Below, one piece after another: positions 34,357 to 42,219 of a DNA stretch of 64,000 nucleotides. The notes under the pieces were generated by a model. The model ran no database searches. It was not told the DNA's origin and worked only from the letters and a program-made list of their open reading frames with translations. The translations under genes and the position numbers were made by a program. The DNA lies in NCBI GenBank assembly GCA_002727195.1, contig PBWH01000006.1, positions 381,018-445,017 of the forward strand. Direction: 5' to 3'. Within the stretch, counting starts at the first letter, position 1. Each line of letters begins with the position of its first letter. The stretch comes from Gemmatimonadota bacterium (GTDB taxonomy: Bacteria > Latescibacterota > UBA2968).

Positions 34357-35604
34357 ATGGCTGACAAACAGAACATCATCCTGATTCTCGCGGACGATCT
34401 CGGATACGAGTGTCTCGGCTCCTATGGTGGAAAGTCGTATGCGACGCCAAGGCTGGACGAGATGGCGGAACGGGGTGTGCGATTCACCCACGCATACTCG
34501 CTTCCGCTCTGCACTCCGACGCGGATGGCACTGATGACGGGGATGTATAACTTCCGGAACTGGCGTGCCTTCGGGGTGATGGATCCAGACGAGCAGACGT
34601 TCGGCCACTACATGCAGGACGCGGGATACAAGACCTGCATCACGGGCAAGTGGCAGCTGTGGAGCTACAACCCACCTGACTTCGAGCCGGAATGGAGAGG
34701 GAAGGGCAAGCTTCCGGAGGACGCGGGATTCGACGAGTACTTCCTGTGGCACGCTGGACATACGGAGGACAAAGGATCTCGGTATGCGGATCCGGTGATC
34801 AACACAAACGGTGAGCCCTTCGAGGATGCAGACGGGACCTATGGCCCTGACCTGTATACTGGCTACCTGCTCGACTTCGCCTCACGGCACAAGGATGAGC
34901 CCTTCTTTATCTACTATCCCATGGCGCTCACGCACGGACCGTTTATGCCGACACCCGACAGTCCCGGGTGGGAAGAGGATCGTCATAGGAATGATGTCGG
35001 GAACTTCAAGGATATGGTCGAGTATATGGACAAGCTCATCGGCTATATCCTCGACGGCCTGGATGAGCTGGGTCTGCGAGACGACACGCTCGTGATGTTT
35101 ATCGGGGACAACGGGTCGCCCCGTGAGGTGACGTCGATGCTGGGCGATCGTGAGTTCCAGGGCGGGAAGGGGTACTCGACGGATGCGGGTACCCGGGTGC
35201 CGTTCATCGCTCAGTGGGGGGATCGGGCGGCTGGCACCGTTTGCGATGATCTCGTCGACTGCACGGACTTTCTGCCGACGATGATGCAGGTGGCACGAAC
35301 CGCACTTCCCGGTGATGTCGTCTGCGACGGGCGATCCTTCCTACCGCAGCTGATGGGCGATGATGGGGATCCGAGAGACTGGATCTACCAGTGGCACAAT
35401 CCGTTGCCCGGACACGGGAAGGCAAACTATCAGCTCGAGGAATGGGCGCAGACGAAGGAGTACAAGCTCTACACCGATGGTCGGTTCTACAACGTCGCGG
35501 AGGACGATCTCGAGACGAAGGAGGTCGAGCCGGAGACCGAGGAGCAGGATGAGGCGTATGCGATGTTGAGGTCGGTGTTGAGTCATTATTGGAAGCAACA
35601 GTAG
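34357..35604 (+). CDS. Cysteine-type sulfatase
   Basis: 415 residues. IILILADDLGYECLGSYGG gives the two metal-binding aspartates, CTPTR the formylglycine Cys52, and GKWQLWS the conserved Lys. MFIGDNGSPREVTS carries the second Asp-Asn metal pair; this DNG form is typical of many sugar sulfatases, in contrast to SDHG in the other copies here. HGPFMPTPDSPGW is the substrate-loop His. No signal peptide. It stands between a dead PhyH and a Gfo/Idh gene. Substrate unknown. Confidence 0.93.
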   Translation: MADKQNIILILADDLGYECLGSYGGKSYATPRLDEMAERGVRFTHAYSLPLCTPTRMALMTGMYNFRNWRAFGVMDPDEQTFGHYMQDAGYKTCITGKWQLWSYNPPDFEPEWRGKGKLPEDAGFDEYFLWHAGHTEDKGSRYADPVINTNGEPFEDADGTYGPDLYTGYLLDFASRHKDEPFFIYYPMALTHGPFMPTPDSPGWEEDRHRNDVGNFKDMVEYMDKLIGYILDGLDELGLRDDTLVMFIGDNGSPREVTSMLGDREFQGGKGYSTDAGTRVPFIAQWGDRAAGTVCDDLVDCTDFLPTMMQVARTALPGDVVCDGRSFLPQLMGDDGDPRDWIYQWHNPLPGHGKANYQLEEWAQTKEYKLYTDGRFYNVAEDDLETKEVEPETEEQDEAYAMLRSVLSHYWKQQ

Positions 35605-35840
35605 TAAGCCAACGGATCACCCACCGTTCACCCTGAGTGTCGGCCCAGGCAGACCCTTAAGGTGGCTCCCATACGGACACCATAGCCCCGACGTATCGAG
35701 GGGCGAGTGGTGATTCTCTATTCATGCTCTACAACCGTCCCTCGATACGACCCGAACGACGTTCGGCCCTACTCCTGCCTTCGCCAAGGCTACGGCCAGG
35801 CAGGCGGGATGACGGTGCGTAGCCTTCACCAGATTTCCCA
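35605..35840. repeat. 236-bp gap with family C repeat (35737-35814)
   Basis: Contains GTATCGAGGGGCGAG (about 35693) facing GTCCCTCGATACGACC (35737), then CTACTCCTGCCTTCGCCAAG with a GCCAAGGC hairpin and GGCGGGATGACGG to 35814. This is a long variant of the family C element. No coding sequence seen. Confidence 0.7.
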
Positions 35841-36875
35841 ATGATCAACGCCGCAGTCGTCGGATACGGATACAGTGGGCGGGCTTTTCAGAGCTATCTG
35901 ATCAGCCTGACCGAGGGTATCAACCTGTACGCGATCTCAACGCGGGACACGGAGCGGCAGGCGGAGGCGAAGTCGCATTATCCGGATGCGAAGATTTTTG
36001 CCGACTTCGATGAGATGCTGGGGGATGATCAGGTCGATCTGGTGGTGATCGCTACGCCGCACGATTCGCACGCGGATCTGGCGGTTCGGGCGATGGATGC
36101 GGGGAAGCACGTGGTTACCGACAAGATCATGTGCATGAACGCGCGTGAAGCCCGCCAGATGATCGCGGCCAGCGAGCGGAACGAAGTGATGCTGTCGGTG
36201 TTTCACAATCGTCGATGGGATTGGGACTATCTCACGATACGGAAGGCGATCGAAGACGGGCTTCTAGGTGAGCCCTACCTCTACCAGGTCGCGATCATGC
36301 GATACGGTTCGCCAGGTCGGTGGCGAGGTGACATGGCGTCGAGCGGCGGGATCCTGTATGACTGGCCGGCGCATTTTGTGGATCAGGCGTTGCAACTGGT
36401 GGATTCGTCGCCGGATCGCGTATTCTGTCACCTGGCGTATCGTGACACGTGGGAGACGGACATCGGGAACTATGGGACTGTCACGATCCACTACGCGAAC
36501 GATGTGATATATCAGATCGAGATCGGGAATCTGGCGGCGGTGGAAAAGCCGCGATGGTATGTGTGTGGGGATCAGGGCGCGCTGATCAAGTATGGGCTGG
36601 ATCCGCAGGAGCCCTACATGCGAGAGGGGAGGATTCTCGAGGCGGAAGAGGATCCAGAGATTCGGGCCAGGGTGACGACCCACGTATCAGGGGAGCAGGA
36701 GGAGCGGATTCTCGAGAGTGTGCGGGGTTCGTGGACATCCTATTATGCGAACATTTCGGATGTGCTGAACAATGGTGCGGAGTTGGTTGTGACGCCCGAT
36801 CAGATGATGACGGTGATGCGGGTGTATGATGCGGCGATGGAGTCGGCAGAGACTGGGGAGGTTGTACGGTTGTGA
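35841..36875 (+). CDS. Gfo/Idh/MocA family oxidoreductase
   Basis: 344 residues. VVGYGYSGRAFQSYL is the Rossmann loop. The EKP motif is replaced by VVTDKIMCMNAREA (about 94-107), keeping only the Lys. SVFHNRRWDWDYLTIRKAI and GGILYDWPAHFVDQALQLV match the substrate domain, with Asp-x-x-x-His present (DWPAH). The variant resembles scyllo-inositol-type dehydrogenase relatives with an altered EKP. Cytoplasmic. Convergent with the dehydratase at 36983 across a hairpin-containing gap. Confidence 0.9.
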   Translation: MINAAVVGYGYSGRAFQSYLISLTEGINLYAISTRDTERQAEAKSHYPDAKIFADFDEMLGDDQVDLVVIATPHDSHADLAVRAMDAGKHVVTDKIMCMNAREARQMIAASERNEVMLSVFHNRRWDWDYLTIRKAIEDGLLGEPYLYQVAIMRYGSPGRWRGDMASSGGILYDWPAHFVDQALQLVDSSPDRVFCHLAYRDTWETDIGNYGTVTIHYANDVIYQIEIGNLAAVEKPRWYVCGDQGALIKYGLDPQEPYMREGRILEAEEDPEIRARVTTHVSGEQEERILESVRGSWTSYYANISDVLNNGAELVVTPDQMMTVMRVYDAAMESAETGEVVRL

Positions 36876-36907
36876 TATTGGCCGCAGCGTCGGTCGGGAC
36901 CTCACCT

Positions 36908-36949
36908 GGTCTGTCATAGGCAGACCGTCCTCTCCCACTCGTGGGAGAG
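36908..36949. terminator. Two hairpins between convergent genes, probable bidirectional terminator
   Basis: GGTCTG-TCATAGG-CAGACC (36908-36926) is followed by a perfect palindrome CTCTCCCAC-TC-GTGGGAGAG (36930-36949). They lie between the stops of the convergent Gfo/Idh (36875) and dehydratase (36983) genes. There is no strong T-run, so the role is inferred from position; the second hairpin also resembles a common intergenic repeat. Confidence 0.55.
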
Positions 36950-36982
36950 GAGAGCCTAAACTGCACCCTAAGCGTTGCGGAT

Positions 36983-38110
36983 CTATAGCCGATTCTCCTC
37001 GATGTAGTCCCAGTCGAACTCCATTCCCAGGCCCGGTGTTGTCGGGAGGATGATGTTGCCACCGTCGTCTATGGGGTCGCAGATGGCCTTGAGGAACGGC
37101 GCTGGCTTCTCGTAGTCCAGGTCGGGACGGAGCAGGCCTCGCTCGAAGTATTCGCACGTGGATTCCGGGGTCGCACCGAGGATGTGCGTGTTGGTCCACC
37201 CCCCGCCGTGCATCTCGCACTGGATGCCGTAGGCCTGACAGAGCATGGCGTGTTTATAGCTTCCCGTAATCCCCCCGTAGTGCACGTCGATCCGGCTCAT
37301 GTCCGACCCGCCCTGCAGGACCCACTCTGCGCGTGTGAACGGTCCGCCGGGGGCGTGTTCGGGCGAACAGACGGCGATGTCCAGTTCGTTACACAGACGG
37401 CGATAGGCCTCCACGCGCGTCTCGACCATCGGGTGTTCCAGCCAGTAGAAATCGAGCTTCTCCAGCTCGTGTCCCACCCAGATCGCTTCCTCCAGCGTAT
37501 AGACTCCGAACGGGTCCAGCATCAAGACCATATCTGATCCGACTGCCTCACGCACGGCACTACAGACCTCGACATCTTCTTTCGGGAATCCGGGTAGCTG
37601 TGGCGCGGGTTCCCACGTCCTCGGGTTGAAGTAGATGTAGGCGTGGACTTTGTAGGCGGTGTACCCGAGCTCCTTCATCTCGACGGCGTGCTTCGCGTAG
37701 TCTTCGGGTTTGCCCATGTTCGGCCAGGTGCTGGCGTAGGCCTTCACCTTGTCGCGACACCCGCCGAGACACTTGTGGACGGGGAGTCCCACCATCCGTC
37801 CGTAGAGATCCCACAGCGCGCAGTCGATCGATCCGGCTAGGCCCTCGGAGAACCCGGGGTGCTGATCCATCCAGTGCCAGAGCTTCTCCCTGTCCAGCGG
37901 GTTCTCTCCGACCAGGAGCGGCTTGACGACGCGATCCATGGTGGCCTGATCACCGCCGAGGTTATATCCGACGGCGTCCTCATCGGTGACGATCCTGGTG
38001 ATGGATGAGGATCCGTCCCGCTCGTCGCCCCAGTAGTAATAGCCCCATTTTGTCGGGTAATTCCTCGTCTTTGTTTTGAAGCGAATGACCTCGATGTCCA
38101 CGATTTTCAC
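36983..38110 (-). CDS. Enolase-superfamily acid-sugar dehydratase (mandelate racemase-like)
   Basis: 375 residues from GTG 38108-38110 (KIVDIEVIRF follows). Lys154 in TAYKVH (K-x-H pattern), metal ligands Asp199 (LMLDPFG), Glu225 (YWLEHPM) and Glu251 (SPEHAPG), and His301 in EMHGGGW. SIDCALWDLYGRMVGLPVHK is the barrel landmark. The K-x-H plus His-near-strand-seven arrangement fits the mandelate racemase subgroup, whose members dehydrate or epimerise acid sugars. An insertion about 159-177 rich in Pro/Trp is unusual. It diverges from the broken M14 gene. Confidence 0.88.
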   Translation of the reverse strand: MKIVDIEVIRFKTKTRNYPTKWGYYYWGDERDGSSSITRIVTDEDAVGYNLGGDQATMDRVVKPLLVGENPLDREKLWHWMDQHPGFSEGLAGSIDCALWDLYGRMVGLPVHKCLGGCRDKVKAYASTWPNMGKPEDYAKHAVEMKELGYTAYKVHAYIYFNPRTWEPAPQLPGFPKEDVEVCSAVREAVGSDMVLMLDPFGVYTLEEAIWVGHELEKLDFYWLEHPMVETRVEAYRRLCNELDIAVCSPEHAPGGPFTRAEWVLQGGSDMSRIDVHYGGITGSYKHAMLCQAYGIQCEMHGGGWTNTHILGATPESTCEYFERGLLRPDLDYEKPAPFLKAICDPIDDGGNIILPTTPGLGMEFDWDYIEENRL

Positions 38111-38232
38111 GTTCTGTCTCCGTTATGACAATGGCAGTACTTATGTCTGTTGTGGTGCGTCCCGTGGCACACGATAATGAGGCCATTGCCTCTGTGTCAA
38201 AACCCCAGAACCGAGTATTCCTGCGTTCTCTC

Positions 38233-39416
38233 ATGACCTTGGAAGATGACAGCGACGGCGTCCGTATCACGGCGGACTTCTCCACGGGAAGTGCTGGGCC
38301 GATTGAGCAAATCCGTCGTCTGACCTACCGGGTGGATCCTAAACCGGAAACCGTCCCACAATGGTTCTACGATGCGCTACAGGTCAACTTCGGGGGTGCG
38401 GGGGGCCCCGGGAGTATGCCTTCCATATCCAGCTTTCCGCCAACAAGGATACTTCAGTACGCGTCCAGTTTCGGTTTACGGATACGAACGGATCCGGCTA
38501 CATGGATCCGCCCTACTGGATGTGTCCTGAGGGGAAATCGTGGCGGCCGGTCGATGACGGTGACGTGGTCTTTGAGCCTCGCGAAAACTGCGAGTTGTCT
38601 CTGGACCTTAAAGCGGGCGTGACGGTGTCGGTCGCCAACAAGCCCTATGTCACGCCTGAGGCCATCGAGGAGGAGATGGAGACCCTGAGTGCCCTCCATC
38701 CCGACCTGTCTCTCGCCGAGATTGGGGTAACGGCTGAAGGGCGACGGATCCTTGCATTGGAAACCGCTACCCGAGAAGAAACCATCCTGATCAATGCCAC
38801 AATGCAGCCGGCGGAACCGGCGGCCAGACCGGTTCTTGCGGCGTTTTACGCATTGACAGACCGGTCCGCTCTCAGTCACAGTCTAAGGGAGCGATTTCAG
38901 TTCTGCTTTGTGCCGAAGCCGAATCCGGACGGGTCGTATCACGGGATGTCGTGCACGAACGGAGAGAGTGAAGTTCCGATGTTCAGTTTCGGTCGGCACC
39001 TGGAGGGGGAGTTGGCACCCGAAGAGACAACTGCGTTCTGGCGCTACGCTGAAGAGCTGAAGCCGACGGGGCACGTCGAGTTCCATACGCACTACTAGGA
39101 TACTCGACTACACAAACTGAACCCGTTGTCTGCGGACTGGTTCTCAGACGCGATAAAGGCGCGGGCGAAGGAGACGACGGACTACTTGCTCGGGATGAAT
39201 GATGCGTGGCGTGTGACTGAACTGGCGCCGGATACACCGATCGTTCGGGCGGGGAAGTTTGTGAACCTGGGAGAACGGTTCGACACGATCGGGTACTGAT
39301 ACCAGATTTATGCGCTGACGGAAGAGGCGACGTGTCATCTGGCGGCGGATGCGGTGAAGCGGGCGGGGGAGGCGTGGCAGGAGGAGGTTGGGGTGCCGGA
39401 GATTGTTAAGGGGTAG
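38233..39416 (+). pseudogene. M14 zinc-carboxypeptidase-like gene with frameshift and two nonsense codons
   Basis: Frame one gives ITADFSTGSAGPIEQIRRLT through PQWFYDALQVNFGGAGGP. A missing base in the GGGGGGCCCC run near 38400-38412 shifts to the frame reading REYAFHIQLSANKDTSVRVQ. That frame continues through PNPDGSYHGMSC and GHVEFHTHY to TAG at 39096-39098, then DTRLHKLNPLSADWFSDAI to TGA at 39297-39299, then YQIYALTEEATCHLAA to TAG at 39414. The folds match M14 peptidases, but the first zinc motif reads ATMQPAEP, lacking the usual H-x-x-E histidine. At least three lesions make it a pseudogene. The start at ATG 38233 is uncertain. Confidence 0.8.
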
Positions 39417-39486
39417 TGACCGATCATCCTTAGTGACCTTGTCAGCAATTTCGTCGCCGAAGTGACCGGGCAACAATGTGCAGGTC

Positions 39487-39570
39487 GTATCGAAGGGCGA
39501 TCGGTCCGATTTCGGTGCGGGTCCCTCGATACGGCCCGATCTGCGTTCGGACCTACTCGGGATGAACGGT
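39487..39570. repeat. Family C repeat with inverted arms
   Basis: GTATCGAAGGGCGATC (39487) faces GTCCCTCGATACGGCCC (about 39521), followed by a GATCTGCGTTCGGACC core and CTACTCGGGATGAACGG to 39570. It ends 25 nt before the GH4 start and next to its GGGAG ribosome-binding site. Confidence 0.8.
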
Positions 39571-39595
39571 GGGTCCATACCATAGGGAGCTTGCA

Positions 39596-40900
39596 GTGGC
39601 TAAGATTGTGATTATCGGAGCAGGGAGTGGGTTCGGGAGCAGGTTGTCGATCGACATTCTGTCTCAGGAGACACTGAAAGACTCGACGATCGCGCTGTGT
39701 GACATCCACGAGGAGCGGTTGAGCCAGGTGCACGACTATGTGCAGCGGGCGATCGATGGGCATAACTTGCCCGGGAAGGTGGTGGCGAGTACGGATCGGG
39801 AGGAGCTGTTGCCTGGAGCGGATTGTGTGGTGACGGCGGTTTCGATCGGAGGGGCGGCGTATTGGGGCGAGCCATACCGGTCGGAGGTCGAGATTCCGAT
39901 GAAGTATGGGGTGCAGCAGACGGTGGCGGATACGATCGGGGTTGGCGGGATTTTCCGGTTTCTGCGCACGGCCGACGAGCATTTGAACTTCGCGAAGGAC
40001 ATGGAGCGGCTGTGTCCGGATACGCTCATGCTCAATTACACGAACCCGATGTGTATGCTGACGTGGCTGCATTCGGTCGGATCGTCGATTCAGAATGTCG
40101 GGCTGTGTCACAGCGTGCAGGGGACGACGAAGAAGCTGGCGAAAGGTGTCGGAGTCGACTACGAGGATGTGAGCTATCTCGTAGCGGGAATCAACCATCA
40201 GGCGTGGGTGCTGAGGCTGCGGAAGGGGAATGAGGACCTGTATCCGAGGCTTCGTGAGGTGGTCGAGACGCACGAGGACTTCGCTGAAGATCGGGTGCGC
40301 GTGGAGATGATGCGGCAGTTCGGCTATTTCGTGACCGAGAGTACGCGGCACAACGCCGAGTATCTGCCGTACTTCAGGCGGACCCCTGAGCTGCGGGAAT
40401 ACTACGGGACACCCGATCGCGATCCAGTATCGATGGAGAATACGCGGAAACGCAGCTGGATGAAGGATTCGGGCGTCGAGGATGACGGGGATGCGGAGAT
40501 TCCGCCCCTGACGTCATCACACGAATACGCGTCGCTGATTATCGAGGCGAAGCTGACGGGAAAGCCGTTCGCCTTCAACGGGAACGTGATGAATCACGGG
40601 TCGATCACGAACCTGCCTGAGCGCTGCTGTGTGGAGGTGCCGTGTCTGGCGGATCGGGAGGGCGTGCACCCGACGCACGTGGGTGAGCTGCCGGCGCAGC
40701 TGGCGGCGTTGAACGTGACGAACGTCGGGGTGCAGGAGTTGGCGGTGCAGGCTGTACTCGATCGAGATAAAGAGGCGGCGTTCCACGCGTGTGCGCTGGA
40801 TCCACTGACTGCGGCGACTGTTTCGTTACCCGATATGCGGAAGATGTTCGAGGAATTGTGGGAGGCGGAGGGGGATCGGTTAGCGTACTTCGATTCCTGA
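39596..40900 (+). CDS. Glycoside hydrolase family 4 (alpha-galactosidase-like)
   Basis: 434 residues from GTG 39596 with GGGAG 12 to 8 nt upstream. AKIVIIGAGSGFGSRLSIDI is the NAD-binding segment; GLCHSVQG gives Cys171/His172, and GINHQAW Asn200/His201, the metal and substrate site. LNYTNPMCM and the C-terminal TNLPERCCVEVPCL are standard. Compared with the copy at 5604 it is 24 residues shorter and roughly 40 percent alike by eye. MelA-type alpha-galactosidases and AglA-type enzymes share these features; cytoplasmic, NAD+ and Mn2+ dependent. The downstream gap carries nested repeats. Confidence 0.92.
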   Translation: MAKIVIIGAGSGFGSRLSIDILSQETLKDSTIALCDIHEERLSQVHDYVQRAIDGHNLPGKVVASTDREELLPGADCVVTAVSIGGAAYWGEPYRSEVEIPMKYGVQQTVADTIGVGGIFRFLRTADEHLNFAKDMERLCPDTLMLNYTNPMCMLTWLHSVGSSIQNVGLCHSVQGTTKKLAKGVGVDYEDVSYLVAGINHQAWVLRLRKGNEDLYPRLREVVETHEDFAEDRVRVEMMRQFGYFVTESTRHNAEYLPYFRRTPELREYYGTPDRDPVSMENTRKRSWMKDSGVEDDGDAEIPPLTSSHEYASLIIEAKLTGKPFAFNGNVMNHGSITNLPERCCVEVPCLADREGVHPTHVGELPAQLAALNVTNVGVQELAVQAVLDRDKEAAFHACALDPLTAATVSLPDMRKMFEELWEAEGDRLAYFDS

Positions 40901-40911
40901 AAACTAAACCA

Positions 40912-41133
40912 AGGAACCACAGAGGACACCCTTCGATACGCGCACTGCGTGCGCTACTCAGGATAAACTCCAGACACGGAGGGGCAGTGTGTCCGGAGGT
41001 TTGGGCTCGATGGTCGGAGCGGCGAGATAAATAGAGGTTCAGGCATTTGGAGGGTCAGACTGAGCGGAGTCGAACGTCCGACCCTCCCTCCTTTCGTGCA
41101 CGATGTCGCCCTTCGACTCCGCTCAGGGTGACA
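40912..41133. repeat. Nested repeats: family C inside family F, then family B
   Basis: GGAACCACAGAGGACAC (40913-40929) is broken by a complete short family C unit, CCCTTCGATACGCGCACTGC ... TACTCAGGATAAAC (40929-40968), after which CAGACACGGAGGGG continues the family F pattern. Further right, a GTCAGACTGAGCGGAGTCGA arm (about 41054) faces the family B unit GTCGCCCTTCGACTCCGCTC at 41105-41133, identical over 29 bp to 21865-21893. The 249-bp gap has no gene. Confidence 0.75.
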
Positions 41134-41149
41134 TCTGTAGAGGCTGGCT

Positions 41150-42082
41150 ATGCAGCTAGAGGAAATTGACAGGCTATATCGGAAGATTCTGGGGCCGTTT
41201 CCGGAGCGGGTGCCGCTGAATGTGGAGACGCTCGAGGAAGAAACGTGCGACGGATTCACCCGGACGCTGATTGCTTGGGACAATGAGGCGGATGAGCGTG
41301 TAAGGGGGTATGTGTTAAGGCCCCTGAATTCGAGCGAAGATCGGCCGGCGATGATGGTGTTTCACGGGCACGGGCCGTGGGAGTTGGGGAAGAAGGATAC
41401 GGCCGGTGTCGTGGAGCGCGGTGGGGGGAGAGTGCCGTTGGGGCCTGAGCTGGCGAAGCGCGGGTTCGTGGTGATGTGTGGGGATGCCATCTGTTGGGGG
41501 GATCGGCAGAACCCGGCTGGAGACCCGGATGGGGTGATGTATGAACGCGTCGTCGCCATGCGGCTGATGGCGGAGGGGCGCTGTATGGCCGGTCAGTATG
41601 TGTGGGATGCGATGCGTCAGTGTGATGTGCTTCAGAGTCTGGACGGTGTCGACGGCGAGCGGATTGGGGCGATGGGGATCTCGATGGGGTCGGGGCACAG
41701 CTGGCTGTCTGCCATGGTCGAGCATCGGATCAAGGCGCTCGTCGGGGTGTCCAGCTTCTACACCTACAAGGCACTGTATGCGCCGCCGATCAAGCACTGT
41801 TACATGAATCACCTTCCGAGAGTCATCTCGTATGGGTTGGAGACATACGATCTGTTCCGCCTGATTGCGCCCCGGCCGTTCCTGATGATCAATGGGACGA
41901 CGGAACCTCAGGATCCGGTTGAAGCGACGCAGGAGCTATACGACAAGGCGAAGACCGCCTGGGAGGAAGTCGGGAAGGGGGATGACTTTCAGCTGGTCTT
42001 CCACGAGGCGGGGCACGGGCTGACACCGGAGACGAGGGAGCAGGGCCTGGATTGGTTGGTTGAGAAGCTTGGGGCAGAATGA
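41150..42082 (+). CDS. Alpha/beta hydrolase (acetyl-xylan-esterase/dienelactone-hydrolase-like)
   Basis: 310 residues. The fold is shown by MVFHGHGPWELGK (oxyanion strand, 69-81), GISMGSGHSW with nucleophile Ser178, an acid in NGTTEPQDPVEA (about 248-255) and His in FHEAGHGLTPETREQGLDWL. An internal GDAICWGDRQ motif (111-120) is typical of the large esterase families that act on decorated sugars. No signal peptide. The ATG lies 16 nt after a family B repeat. It is followed after 137 bp by a big membrane protein. Likely removes an acetyl or other acyl group from a sugar; specificity unknown. Confidence 0.85.
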   Translation: MQLEEIDRLYRKILGPFPERVPLNVETLEEETCDGFTRTLIAWDNEADERVRGYVLRPLNSSEDRPAMMVFHGHGPWELGKKDTAGVVERGGGRVPLGPELAKRGFVVMCGDAICWGDRQNPAGDPDGVMYERVVAMRLMAEGRCMAGQYVWDAMRQCDVLQSLDGVDGERIGAMGISMGSGHSWLSAMVEHRIKALVGVSSFYTYKALYAPPIKHCYMNHLPRVISYGLETYDLFRLIAPRPFLMINGTTEPQDPVEATQELYDKAKTAWEEVGKGDDFQLVFHEAGHGLTPETREQGLDWLVEKLGAE

Positions 42083-42219
42083 CTGACGAGGTGGATACAC
42101 CTGGGACTTCAGCCCACTGATCAGGTTAAGACCGGGTTCTCGATGCGACCTGCGCTTCGCTCCGGTCTACTCGAACACACGGTGGACACATCCTCGTATG
42201 TCCAGAAGGAGATGTTCCG

